Positions 6,082-13,196 of a stretch of DNA of 14,230 nt are shown here, piece after piece. The notes under the pieces are model-generated. The model made no database searches, was not told where the DNA came from, and saw only the letters and a program-made list of their open reading frames with translations. Every line of letters begins with the position of its first letter. Positions within the stretch are counted from its first letter, which is position 1. Both the position numbers and the translations under genes were made by a program. Origin of the DNA: Dehalococcoidales bacterium. GTDB lineage: Bacteria; Chloroflexota; Dehalococcoidia; Dehalococcoidales; RBG-16-60-22. Location of the stretch: positions 1 through 14,230 of the forward strand of contig DAOVRI010000020.1 in the NCBI GenBank assembly GCA_030628245.1, in the 5' to 3' direction.

Positions 6082-6180
6082 TATATCAGGGTAGAGGTTT
6101 TCACGTCTGACTCAGCTTGCCTTAGAAGCACCTTTCATGTTAAATTGGATATAGCGGGCGAGTTTGCGAGGTGATATTAC

Positions 6181-6456
6181 ATGCCTATTTACGAGTACGA
6201 ATGCGGTAATTGTGGCTATCGTTTTGAGATGAAACAGGACTTTAATGACGAACCCCAGGCGGAGTGCCCGCAGTGTCGAGAAATAGCCCGTCGTGTCTTT
6301 CACCCCACGCCGATAATATTCAAGGGAAGCGGTTTCTACATTACGGACCATCGTAAGAGCACAGAAACAGAGAAAAGCAAGAGAGAATCAAAAGCAAGCA
6401 AGGGAGAATCAAAAGCAAGCAAGGGGGAATCGGAGGTCAGCAAGGGTTCAAAGTGA
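6181..6456 (+). CDS. FmdB-type zinc ribbon protein with repetitive tail
   Basis: This 91-residue protein begins with the FmdB-like 'putative regulatory protein' zinc ribbon: MPIYEYEC8-GNC11 and C29-PQC32, followed by the conserved GSGFYITD (49-56). The family is linked to formamidase and other regulation by name only; function is not established. Residues 57-91 are a low-complexity Ser/Lys/Glu tail built from a repeated SKASKGE unit, encoded by 21-bp DNA repeats. GAGGTGAT 6 nt upstream supports ATG 6181. The stop overlaps the GTG start of dtd by 4 nt, so the two are translationally coupled. Confidence 0.88.
   Translation: MPIYEYECGNCGYRFEMKQDFNDEPQAECPQCREIARRVFHPTPIIFKGSGFYITDHRKSTETEKSKRESKASKGESKASKGESEVSKGSK
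6383..6445 (+). repeat. Three 21-bp tandem repeats in the FmdB-type tail
   Basis: Two exact copies of a 21-bp unit (6383-6403, 6404-6424; core AATCAAAAGCAAGCAAGG) are followed by a diverged third copy (6425-6445). The unit length is a multiple of three, so copy-number change would lengthen or shorten the tail without a frameshift. Confidence 0.9.
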
Positions 6457-6905
6457 AAGCACTGATTCAGCGGGTCGGTAGAGCTTCGGTCAGCGTTGCC
6501 GGTAAAGAGGTGGGGAGGGTAGAGGGGGGGCTGGTGGTTTTTCTCGGGGTGGCTGGTGGGGACACGGAAAGAGATGCGCAGTATTTGATGCAGAAAATCA
6601 TCAATCTGCGCATTTTTGCTGATGCCGAAGGAAAGTTTAACCTTTCCGCCCTGGATATCAGCGGCGAGCTCCTGCTGGTCAGCCAGTTTACTCTCCTGGC
6701 CGACACCCGGAAGGGACGCCGGCCCAGTTTCATCGAGGCGGCGCCGCCGGAGCAGGCTGAGGAACTGTTTAATTATTTCGTGGGATTGGCCCGTGAGAGC
6801 GGTCTGAAGGTGGCCACCGGGCAGTTCCAGCAGTATATGCAGGTGGAAATTCATAACGATGGCCCGGTGACAGTCATGCTGGATAGCCGGGACAAGTTCG
6901 GCTAA
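6453..6905 (+). CDS. dtd: D-aminoacyl-tRNA deacylase
   Basis: Dtd hydrolyses D-amino acids (and glycine mischarged on tRNA-Ala) from tRNA, protecting translation. The 150-residue protein is the usual length and has both diagnostic motifs: SQFTL at 77-81 and the Gly-cisPro motif NDGPVT at 135-140. The N-terminus MKALIQRVGRASVSV is also typical. The start is GTG at 6453, overlapping the upstream TGA as GTGA; translation probably depends on coupling to the FmdB-type gene. The next gene starts 21 bp downstream behind a strong ribosome binding site. Confidence 0.95.
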   Translation: MKALIQRVGRASVSVAGKEVGRVEGGLVVFLGVAGGDTERDAQYLMQKIINLRIFADAEGKFNLSALDISGELLLVSQFTLLADTRKGRRPSFIEAAPPEQAEELFNYFVGLARESGLKVATGQFQQYMQVEIHNDGPVTVMLDSRDKFG

Positions 6906-6926
6906 ATCACTCAGAGGAGGAATAGT

Positions 6927-7139
6927 ATGAGCGGCGATGAAAAGACCAAGCTGAAGACTCTTTTAAATTACTGGGTGGAGCATAATCAGGAGCACAGTCA
7001 GGAATTCAGGGAATGGGCGGAAAAGGCCAGACAGATGGGTGAGGAGGAAGTAGCCGGGGAAATATTGCAGGCAGTCGGCAATATGGACAAGGTCAGCGAG
7101 ATACTGTCAAAGACACTGAAACGACTGGAGGAGGCATAA
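6927..7139 (+). CDS. Small helical protein, unknown function
   Basis: This 70-residue acidic protein appears all-helical: a first amphipathic helix with W16-V-E-H19-N-Q-E-H23, a second around residues 25-38, and a C-terminal helix (52-70) of heptad character. The regularly placed H19 and H23, with acidic neighbours, could bind a metal, but this is speculation. GAGGAGG lies about 7 nt upstream of the ATG. It is followed after 4 bp by the CooT-like gene, so the two are likely produced together, and the context suggests a role in metal handling. I do not recognise a named family with certainty. Confidence 0.75.
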   Translation: MSGDEKTKLKTLLNYWVEHNQEHSQEFREWAEKARQMGEEEVAGEILQAVGNMDKVSEILSKTLKRLEEA

Positions 7140-7143
7140 GGCG

Positions 7144-7338
7144 ATGTGTTTGGCGAAGGCATACTTCGGCGGGAAAGGCGAAAACGAACTACTGATGGAG
7201 GAGATTGCCTTGATTAAGGTGGAAGATGGCAAGCTCCTGGTAATGACGCTTTTCGGTGAGAAGAAGGAGATAACGGCCAGCATCAAGGAGATTGATTTCC
7301 GGGCGAGCCGCGTACTCCTGGAGCGGGTAGGGGCTTGA
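7144..7338 (+). CDS. CooT-like nickel-binding protein
   Basis: This 64-residue protein starts MCLAKAY and continues with the ELLMEEIA, DGKLLVMTLFGEKKEI and IKEIDFRASRVLLE blocks typical of the CooT family. CooT of Rhodospirillum rubrum is a small dimeric nickel-binding protein that supports CO dehydrogenase maturation, with the conserved Cys2 as a ligand; Cys2 is present here. No CO dehydrogenase gene is in the window. It directly precedes the regulatory region of a metal-type ABC transporter, which fits a metal-uptake or delivery context, though the link is inference from position. Confidence 0.82.
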   Translation: MCLAKAYFGGKGENELLMEEIALIKVEDGKLLVMTLFGEKKEITASIKEIDFRASRVLLERVGA

Positions 7339-7364
7339 CAGATATATAATATAAATAGTATATT
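7335..7364 (+). promoter_or_regulatory. Possible distal promoter of the metal transporter operon
   Basis: TTGACA (7335-7340), overlapping the CooT-like stop, is followed after 18 bp by TATATT (7359-7364). The first CAA-N4-TTG dyad would cover its start of transcription. Confidence 0.4.
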
Positions 7365-7368
7365 GTTA

Positions 7369-7483
7369 CAAGTAATTGCAGTTGCAAGTAGTTGATATTT
7401 CGTCGGACCAGTTGTATAATAGGCAGTGGTGTGTGGGGCAGGGGACATAATTTTTTTTAAACTTTTATTGCAACCAGTTGCAA
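7369..7483. promoter_or_regulatory. Cluster of CAA-N4-TTG operator-like dyads
   Basis: Three dyads of the form CAA-N4-TTG are present: CAAGTAATTG (7369-7378), CAAGTAGTTG (7385-7394) and CAACCAGTTG (7471-7480). The third is the centre of a perfect inverted repeat TTGCAACCAGTTGCAA (7468-7483), overlapped by the palindrome TGCAATTGCA. The first pair is 16 bp apart; the second overlaps the -35 of the proximal promoter. The arrangement suggests repression by a metal-responsive regulator, identity unknown. Confidence 0.5.
7392..7420 (+). promoter_or_regulatory. Proximal promoter of the metal transporter operon
   Basis: TTGATA (7392-7397) and TATAAT (7415-7420) are 17 bp apart. Transcription should start near 7427, leaving a leader of about 110 nt that contains the third dyad and an A/T run at 7449-7465. 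Confidence 0.7.
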
Positions 7484-7538
7484 TTGCACAGAGTTGAAAT
7501 AGTTGTTTCGAGCGTAATATAGAAGGGAATATTCTACG

Positions 7539-8396
7539 ATGAAAAAAATACATTTTACCGTTGCGGTTCTACTGGCAGTAACTCTTGTAGCATCGGCCTT
7601 AATAAGCGGGTGCGCTTCGGATAATCAGGACAAGCTTAAAGTAGTTACCAGTATTTCACTGATATCGTCGATAGTGGAACGGATAGGTGGTGACATGGTT
7701 GATGTAATCAATATTATTCCCCCGGCGCAGTGCCCGGGACACTTTGACGTTTCGCCCGGCGATATTCAAAAACTGGCTGAGGCTGACCTCTTTCTGCTGA
7801 CTGGCTGGCAGGGAGAGATGTTTTCTCAGGAGCTAATTGACTCAGCTAATAATCCCGACCTCACCGTGGTTACGCTTGATATACCGAGTAACCCGCAAAG
7901 TAATTGGATGACGCCATCAGTCCAGTTAGAGGCAGCCGAGAAGATTACCGCTGGCTTGTCTCGGGTAGATACTGAAAATAGTGCTGCTTATCAGGAATCA
8001 GCGGCTGAATACAAGGACAAGATTGAGGCTAAGGCAGCCGAGATAAAAGCCAGGGTGGCCGGGGAAGACCTTTCTAGTATCAGTGTTATTTGTTCTGGCA
8101 TGCAAGCTGCGTTTGTTAGGTGGGTTGGCCTCAATGTTGTCGCATTCTACGGCCGACCTGATTCATTTACTCCACAGGTAACTAAAGAACTGGTGGATAT
8201 GGGCAGGCAGGAGAATGTGACCCTGATTATCGACAACCTGCAGAGCGGACAGGACGCTGGAGCGGGGGTAGCCGAGGAACTTGGTTGCCAGAGAATAATA
8301 CTTTCCAATTTCCCGGGCGGGTTTGATAACACCGAGACCTGGGAGAAAGCTATCGACCGTAATATCGACCTGATACTGGAAGCGGCAGGCAAATAA
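7539..8396 (+). CDS. Metal-type ABC transporter substrate-binding lipoprotein, divergent
   Basis: This 285-residue protein has a lipoprotein signal (basic MKK, hydrophobic stretch, lipobox LISGC with C25) and the cluster A-I fold of ZnuA/TroA proteins: KVVTSISLISSIVERIGGDMVDV, GDIQKLAEADLFLLTGW, a long central helix (about 130-172) and ELGCQRIILSNFPGG. It should capture a substrate outside the cell and pass it to the permease encoded downstream. The usual metal ligands are largely absent: the HxW motif reads S121-N-W, the second-lobe His is Q189, and the Asp loop is NFPGG. After the signal only one His remains, H68, in the motif C65-P-G-H68. Other Cys residues are C185 and C250. The substrate is therefore uncertain. 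It is first in a four-gene run. Confidence 0.85.
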   Translation: MKKIHFTVAVLLAVTLVASALISGCASDNQDKLKVVTSISLISSIVERIGGDMVDVINIIPPAQCPGHFDVSPGDIQKLAEADLFLLTGWQGEMFSQELIDSANNPDLTVVTLDIPSNPQSNWMTPSVQLEAAEKITAGLSRVDTENSAAYQESAAEYKDKIEAKAAEIKARVAGEDLSSISVICSGMQAAFVRWVGLNVVAFYGRPDSFTPQVTKELVDMGRQENVTLIIDNLQSGQDAGAGVAEELGCQRIILSNFPGGFDNTETWEKAIDRNIDLILEAAGK

Positions 8397-8427
8397 TTAC
8401 TACGATAAAGCAGAGGATGGCGTATCT

Positions 8428-9210
8428 ATGGATAATGAGCTGATAGTTATCGATAATGCCGTGGTCTCTTACCGGGAAGATATCGCCCTCAGGGGCGTGT
8501 CTTTGAAGGTTTCAAAGGGTGAATTTGTAGGTATTATCGGTCCTAACGGCGCCGGAAAAACCACGCTTCTTACGGTAGTCAATGGTTTGGGTAAATTGCT
8601 CGAAGGTAAAGTGCGGGTACTGGGACACTATCTCACCCCGGGGAACGGGCATTCCCTGAGAAAAAGGGTGGGTTACGTACCCCAGGTACAGAACATAGAC
8701 CCGCGCATGCCGATTTGTGTTCGTGAAGTGGTCATGATAGGTCGCTACGGAATACTGGGTTTGTTCAGGAGGCCAGGCAAGAGCGACTATGAAATCGTAG
8801 ATGAGGCACTGGAGCTGGTCGGGATGAGCCACCTTACGCAGCGTCCCATCGGCCACCTTTCCGGGGGTGAGCTGCAACGTGTGTCAATCGCCCGCGCTCT
8901 GGCACAGCAGCCGGAGCTGTTATTGCTTGATGAGCCGACCGCCTCACTGGACTGGAAAGCGCAGAGCGATATCCTGGAACTGGTTAAAATGATTCATAAT
9001 ACCAGGTCTCTAACCACTCTATTTGTGACCCATGACCTCAGCTGTTTACCGGTGACCTGCGACCGCGTGGTACTCATGAAAGAGGGAATTATCTGGGGCG
9101 AAGGTTCTCCCGGGGAACTGCTCACGGATGACAATCTCAGCCGTTTATATGATATGCCTGTCTCTGTAGTGCAGAGCCGGCGGGAAAAAGCAGTTCCGGT
9201 TCACCAGTAA
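8428..9210 (+). CDS. Metal-type ABC transporter ATPase
   Basis: This 260-residue nucleotide-binding subunit powers the transporter from the cytoplasmic face. All motifs are intact: Walker A GPNGAGKT (38-45), Q-loop Q86 in YVPQVQ, signature LSGGELQ (144-150), Walker B LLLLDEP (164-170, catalytic E169) and switch H202 in VTHD. The overall pattern is that of ZnuC/MntB-like ATPases of the family 9 metal importers. It begins 31 bp after the binding protein with AGAGG upstream of ATG 8428, and the permease begins 12 bp later. Confidence 0.94.
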   Translation: MDNELIVIDNAVVSYREDIALRGVSLKVSKGEFVGIIGPNGAGKTTLLTVVNGLGKLLEGKVRVLGHYLTPGNGHSLRKRVGYVPQVQNIDPRMPICVREVVMIGRYGILGLFRRPGKSDYEIVDEALELVGMSHLTQRPIGHLSGGELQRVSIARALAQQPELLLLDEPTASLDWKAQSDILELVKMIHNTRSLTTLFVTHDLSCLPVTCDRVVLMKEGIIWGEGSPGELLTDDNLSRLYDMPVSVVQSRREKAVPVHQ

Positions 9211-9222
9211 GGAGACATTGGC

Positions 9223-10071
9223 TTGGATTTCTCCATTTTCGGCTACCAGTTCATGCAAAACGCTATCCTCTCTGCCTTTCTGGGCGGTATAGCCTGTGCT
9301 ACTATAGGTGTCTTCGTGGTGCTGATGCACATGCCTTTTATCGGTGTGTGCATGTCACACGCTGCTTTTGCCGGGGCCTTGCTCGGGCTCTGGCTGGGGT
9401 TCAATCCACTGGTAGGCGCCTTTGGCCTTTCTCTGCTTTCCGCCGCGATTATTGGACCGCTCGCCGACCGTGGTGAACTCAGCCCCGAGACCTCGATAGG
9501 TGTTATATTTTCACTTATGCTGGGACTGGCGTTCTTATTCATGGGGCTGATGCCCGGTACGAAATCAGGCGCCCTTGAGTTGCTGTGGGGCAGCATTCTG
9601 ACCAATACCAGAAGTGACATAATGTTACTGGGAATAGTTGCTGTTGTTGTGGTGGCGCTGGTTTTTCTCTTCTTTAAAGAAATTCAGGCCACTATTTTTA
9701 ATCGTGATACGGCGCTGGCGGTAGGCATACCGGCGGCACTATTTCTGTACGGGATTCTGTTTTTAACGGGTGCCACTATAACCGCGTCACTTCGTTCCAT
9801 AGGGGGACTGCTTATCTTCAGCCTCATTTTAAATCCGGCCGCCGCAGCCTATCAGCTAACCTATAATATGAAAAAGATGTTTCTGCTCTCGGCGGCTTTT
9901 GGAGTGCTTTCGGGGTGGGTGGGGCTGCTGTTTTCTTACCTCTTTAACGCTCCCAGCGGCGCCACCATAGTCGTTACCTCGTCGGTAATATTTTTAATTG
10001 CCGCGATTTTCTCTCCCAAGAGAAAGGTTAAAGGGTGGCGGAGCCAGCCGCTTCAGGAGGAACAGCCATGA
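9223..10071 (+). CDS. Metal-type ABC transporter permease (ABC-3 family)
   Basis: This 282-residue integral membrane protein has about eight hydrophobic helices and the features of ABC-3 permeases (ZnuB/TroC/MntB): N-terminal FMQNAILSAFLGG, the conserved MSHAAFAGALLG segment (about 45-56), SPETSIGVIFSLMLG, and the cytoplasmic coupling region DTALAVGIPAA. The start is TTG at 9223, supported by AAGGAG 8 nt upstream; no ATG lies nearby in frame. Its TGA overlaps the ATG of the methyltransferase gene (ATGA), coupling their translation. With the two genes upstream it forms a complete importer. Confidence 0.93.
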   Translation: MDFSIFGYQFMQNAILSAFLGGIACATIGVFVVLMHMPFIGVCMSHAAFAGALLGLWLGFNPLVGAFGLSLLSAAIIGPLADRGELSPETSIGVIFSLMLGLAFLFMGLMPGTKSGALELLWGSILTNTRSDIMLLGIVAVVVVALVFLFFKEIQATIFNRDTALAVGIPAALFLYGILFLTGATITASLRSIGGLLIFSLILNPAAAAYQLTYNMKKMFLLSAAFGVLSGWVGLLFSYLFNAPSGATIVVTSSVIFLIAAIFSPKRKVKGWRSQPLQEEQP

Positions 10072-10670
10072 TTAAAGAATATTTTAACGAGAGAGCGGCT
10101 GTATGGGATGAACAGGTATCGGAAAAGGACACGACCAAGCTGGAGCAAATGTCCCGGCGACTGGATATAAAACCCGGTTCCACGGTGCTTGATGTCGGGA
10201 CGGGTACCGGTGTCTTCCTTCCTTTTCTCCTGAGTAATGTTGGCAATAGTGGGCAAATAGTTGCCATTGATTTTGCTGAAGAGATGTTGAAAATCGCCCG
10301 GGCCAAGTATTTTAATGGAAACGTTAACTATCTTTGCGCCGATGTCTGCGATATTCCCGGTGATAACGAGACCTTTGATAGTGTGGTGTGCTATTCCAGC
10401 TTCCCTCACTTCCAGGACAAACCGGGAGCCCTGACTGAAATTTTCAGGGTGACCAGAAGCGGCGGCAGGCTTTTTATCTGTCATACCTCCAGCCGCGATG
10501 ATATTAATAAAATTCACCGCCAGATACCGGTCGTGCAGCATGATATTATTCCTGATGCCGATGAGATGCACCGGTTGCTTACGACGGCTGGATTTATCGA
10601 TATCAAGATAGAGGATAACGAGGAAAGTTATCTTTCCAGCGCCAGGAAGCCGCCGCGTGGAGTTGCTTAA
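10068..10670 (+). CDS. Class I SAM-dependent methyltransferase linked to the transporter
   Basis: This 200-residue protein has a Rossmann-like methyltransferase fold: motif I VLDVGTGTG (40-48), the acidic end of strand 2 in VAIDFAEEM, motif II region LCADVCDIP and motif IV-like FDSVVCYSSFPHF, then GGRLFICHTSS. The segment HRQIPVVQHDIIPDADEM is unusual and His/Asp-rich, possibly part of the substrate or metal site. A frame extension to 10035 exists, but AGGAGG 8 nt before ATG 10068 and the ATGA overlap with the permease decide the start. Coupling argues for a job connected with the imported substrate, for example modifying a metal ligand or cofactor; the substrate is not known. It converges with nadC, stops overlapping. 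Confidence 0.85.
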   Translation: MIKEYFNERAAVWDEQVSEKDTTKLEQMSRRLDIKPGSTVLDVGTGTGVFLPFLLSNVGNSGQIVAIDFAEEMLKIARAKYFNGNVNYLCADVCDIPGDNETFDSVVCYSSFPHFQDKPGALTEIFRVTRSGGRLFICHTSSRDDINKIHRQIPVVQHDIIPDADEMHRLLTTAGFIDIKIEDNEESYLSSARKPPRGVA

Positions 10671-11545
10671 AGCAGCTTCAGGGTCTGCGACTCCATCTCG
10701 AGGCTGATGTCCAGCGCCCGGAAGGAATGGGTGAGCGCGCCGATGGAGATGATGTCGACTCCCGTCATGGCTACCTGATGGACGTTTTTCAGCGTGATGC
10801 CCCCCGAGGCCTCCAGTTTAGCCTGACCCGAGACCAGTTTCACCACCTGCCGCATCTCGTTGACGGTCATATTGTCCAGCATGATGATATCGGCCCCGGC
10901 TTTTTTAGCTTCCTGCGCCTCTCTGGTATTGGTGACCTCCACCTCGATGGTTACCCCCGCGGGCGTGTTCTGACGGGCTTTGGCCACGATATCTTTCAGG
11001 TTCATGCCCATGGCACGCAGCGCGGCGATGTGGTTGTCCTTGATTAAAACAGCGTCACCCAGGTGCAGCCGGTGATTATGACCCCCGCCCATCCGTACCG
11101 CGTATTTTTCCAGCAACCGCATGCCGGGAGTGGTCTTGCGGGTATCAACGATTCTGGTGGGAAGTCCGATGGTCTCTGCCACGTATTGCGCCGTCAGCGA
11201 GGCGATGCCGCTCAGCCTTTGCAGGAAATTAAGGGCTACCCGCTCCGCTTTAAGGATGCTGCTGACGCTGCCGACAACGTTGGCGACGATGTCTGCCGAC
11301 TGTATAGCCGTCCCGTCTTTAATCAGTACGTCTATCTCCAGCGACGGGTCGACGCGCTGGAAGACACGCCCCGCCACCTCGATGCCGGCCAGGACGCCCG
11401 TCTCTTTCACCAGCAGCGATGCCTTACCGGTAAGGTCGGGTGGGAGCAGCGCCTCGCTGGTAATATCGCCGTAGCCGGTATCCTCGTCCAGGGCGAGGTC
11501 GATAATAGCGTCAAACTGGTTCTCCGTTAACTGGCCGGCGCTCAA
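10667..11545 (-). CDS. nadC: Nicotinate-nucleotide pyrophosphorylase (carboxylating)
   Basis: NadC makes nicotinate mononucleotide from quinolinate and PRPP in de novo NAD synthesis. The protein has the family hallmarks LALDEDTGYGDITSEAL near the N-terminus, ERVALNFLQRLSGIAS, DTRKTTPGMRLLEKYAVRMGGG, HNHRLHLGDAVLIKDNH and the barrel strands IEVEV, IMLDN, LEASGGI. The frame is open to a GTG at 11575 inside yajC, but TTG 11545 has GGGAGAAG about 7 nt upstream and gives a family-like N-terminus of 292 residues; the GTG start remains possible. It is last in a miaB-yajC-nadC run. No nadA or nadB is in the window. Confidence 0.93.
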   Translation of the reverse strand: MSAGQLTENQFDAIIDLALDEDTGYGDITSEALLPPDLTGKASLLVKETGVLAGIEVAGRVFQRVDPSLEIDVLIKDGTAIQSADIVANVVGSVSSILKAERVALNFLQRLSGIASLTAQYVAETIGLPTRIVDTRKTTPGMRLLEKYAVRMGGGHNHRLHLGDAVLIKDNHIAALRAMGMNLKDIVAKARQNTPAGVTIEVEVTNTREAQEAKKAGADIIMLDNMTVNEMRQVVKLVSGQAKLEASGGITLKNVHQVAMTGVDIISIGALTHSFRALDISLEMESQTLKLL

Positions 11546-11549
11546 TTGC

Positions 11550-11915
11550 TTACTTCTCCCGGCGTACGGCGACACTGCCCCGGGCGACCCTGAGAGTTTG
11601 GCCTGATTCTACTTTAATGACGACGCTGTCCTCGCTGAGGCTTTCGATTGTCCCGTAGACGCCGCCGGCGGTGATGACTCTATCACCCTTTTGCAGCTCC
11701 TGCATCAATGTTTCGTGTTCCTTCTGCCGCTTCCGCTGCGGCCTTATCATGACGAGGTAGAACAGCCCGAAGATTACTACCAGAAAGATAATCATGGGCC
11801 AGATGCTGCTGGTGCCTTCTTCCCCCTCGGCTGCCGCCGGGAAGCAGCCGCCGATAAATACCAGGACCACGATAAGCAGTCCTGCGATGATGCCGGTTTT
11901 CAATATCTTATTCAT
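11550..11915 (-). CDS. yajC: Preprotein translocase subunit YajC
   Basis: YajC associates with SecDF in protein export. The 121-residue protein has the family core: a membrane helix at about 38-57 (WPMIIFLVVIFGLFYLVMI), IRPQRKRQKEHE (57-68), and a small beta domain with KGDRVITAGGVYGTI. Unlike the compact single-helix form, it has an additional N-terminal hydrophobic segment (8-22) followed by GGC24FPAAAEGEEG, which resembles a signal peptide with a lipobox. AGGAGG 5 nt before the ATG gives a strong start. It lies 26 bp downstream of miaB and next to nadC; secD and secF are not here. Confidence 0.92.
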   Translation of the reverse strand: MNKILKTGIIAGLLIVVLVFIGGCFPAAAEGEEGTSSIWPMIIFLVVIFGLFYLVMIRPQRKRQKEHETLMQELQKGDRVITAGGVYGTIESLSEDSVVIKVESGQTLRVARGSVAVRREK

Positions 11916-11941
11916 TTTTCCTCCTGATTGGTGTTGACTGA

Positions 11942-13180
11942 TTAAATTTTACCCTGCAGCGACCACGGGCTGGTCTTTTCAATCCTGATTTTCACCAGTT
12001 GCCCGTGGTAATCCTTGTCGCTGCTGAAGAATACCAGCTTGTCGGTACGGGTGCGGCCGTACCATTTGCCCCGGTTCCTGCCCTCCACCAGTATTTCCAT
12101 CGTCTTGTCCAACAAACGGGCGTTGATTTCGGTCTGTATTTTTTCCTGTAATAGCTCGGCTTTCTTGAGTCTTCCTTTTTTCTCGTCGGACGGTATATCG
12201 TCCTCGAAATCCCTGGCCGCTGCCGTTCCCGTTCTGGGCGAATAGGCGGCTATATGCACTGTATCAAACTTTGTCTCGGAGAGCAAGTCCAGAGTCTGCC
12301 GGAACTGGTTTTCGCTTTCCGAGGGGAAGCCGACGATGATATCGGTGCTGACGGCTACCGTGGGAATTTTCTCGCGTATTTGTCCGACGAGTTCGCGGTA
12401 CTGCGCCACCGTGTAGCCCCGTTTCATCACCCGGAGAATTTCGTCGCTTCCCGCCTGTACGGGCAGGCTTATCATCTCGCATACCTTGTCCAGTCTCGCA
12501 ATGGCTTCGATGAGTTTCAGGCTCATGTCCTTGGGGTGGTTGGTCAGGAAACGCAGTCGTACCAGTCCGTCGATTTCATCAAGCTCGGCGAGCAGGTCGG
12601 CCAGGTCCGGCCTGTCGGGCAGGTCGTGCCCGTAGGAGTCCACGTTCTGTCCCAGCAGGGTGACCTCTTTAGCCCCCCGCCTCACCAGTTCCCTCACCTC
12701 GCCGGCTATTTCGGGTATGGGACGGCTCCTCTCCCGTCCGCGCCGGTAGGGGACGATGCAGTAGGAGCAGAAGTTATCGCACCCCTGAATTATCGTCACG
12801 AAGGCGGTGGGTGAGGGGTGGTGGGGTAGAGATAACGCGTCGGGCTTTTCCAGCCAGGGCGGGTAGTCCCCCGCCTTAAAAAAATGGTCGACATGCGGGT
12901 AGCTCCGGTGCAGTCGGTCGGTATCGGCATTGACCAGGCAGCCGGTCAGCGCCAGCGTGATTTCCGGCTTCGCCTTTTTTAACGACTTCAGGATGGAGAG
13001 CTTGTTGACGACGCGGTTCTCGGCGCTCTGGCGCACCACGCAGCTATTCAGCACGATGAGGTCGGCCTCGTCAACCTTATCCGTAGCCTCGTAGCCCAGC
13101 TCCTCGAAGCGACTCGCCAGCCGCTCCGACTCCGCTTTGTTCATCTGGCAGCCGATGGTCCAGATATGGTATTTGGGCAT
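11942..13180 (-). CDS. miaB: tRNA-2-methylthio-N6-dimethylallyladenosine synthase
   Basis: MiaB is a radical SAM enzyme that methylthiolates i6A37 in tRNAs reading UNN codons. The 412-residue protein has the three N-terminal cluster ligands C11, C47 and C81, the radical SAM motif C134-x3-C138-x2-C141 followed by [12 protein letters not shown], and a C-terminal TRAM-like domain (about 350-412). The QNVDSYGHD and [19 protein letters not shown] segments are typical of the MiaB branch rather than RimO, where the context differs. It is somewhat short because the N-terminus lacks extensions. AGAGGA precedes ATG 13180. It heads a run with yajC and nadC; a terminator-like hairpin lies just upstream. 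Confidence 0.94.
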   Translation of the reverse strand: MPKYHIWTIGCQMNKAESERLASRFEELGYEATDKVDEADLIVLNSCVVRQSAENRVVNKLSILKSLKKAKPEITLALTGCLVNADTDRLHRSYPHVDHFFKAGDYPPWLEKPDALSLPHHPSPTAFVTIIQGCDNFCSYCIVPYRRGRERSRPIPEIAGEVRELVRRGAKEVTLLGQNVDSYGHDLPDRPDLADLLAELDEIDGLVRLRFLTNHPKDMSLKLIEAIARLDKVCEMISLPVQAGSDEILRVMKRGYTVAQYRELVGQIREKIPTVAVSTDIIVGFPSESENQFRQTLDLLSETKFDTVHIAAYSPRTGTAAARDFEDDIPSDEKKGRLKKAELLQEKIQTEINARLLDKTMEILVEGRNRGKWYGRTRTDKLVFFSSDKDYHGQLVKIRIEKTSPWSLQGKI

Positions 13181-13196
13181 ATTTTAAGTCCTCTGG

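Larger units (their letters stand above)
5580..6180. other. 600-bp stretch without a protein-coding gene
   Basis: Between the receiver start and the FmdB-type gene I find no convincing protein gene on either strand. The stretch contains the receiver promoter, two GCCATATGGC palindromes, a G-rich T/G tract near 5790-5810, a tRNA-like 5' fragment at 5830-5859 and the tRNA-Glu gene. Sequence from 5860 to 5968 shows no feature I can name. Confidence 0.6.

Noticed and set aside
5895..6110. A 71-codon plus-strand frame across the tRNA-Glu gene
   Set aside because: It reads through the complement of an intact tRNA and its translation has no recognisable features.
6117..6145. Promoter TTGCCT-17-TTAAAT before the FmdB-type gene
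   Set aside because: Both hexamers have only four matches; in A/T-rich sequence this is expected by chance.
12254..12814. A 186-codon plus-strand frame inside miaB
   Set aside because: It is antisense to a fully conserved radical SAM enzyme; the composition is as expected for a codon-bias shadow.
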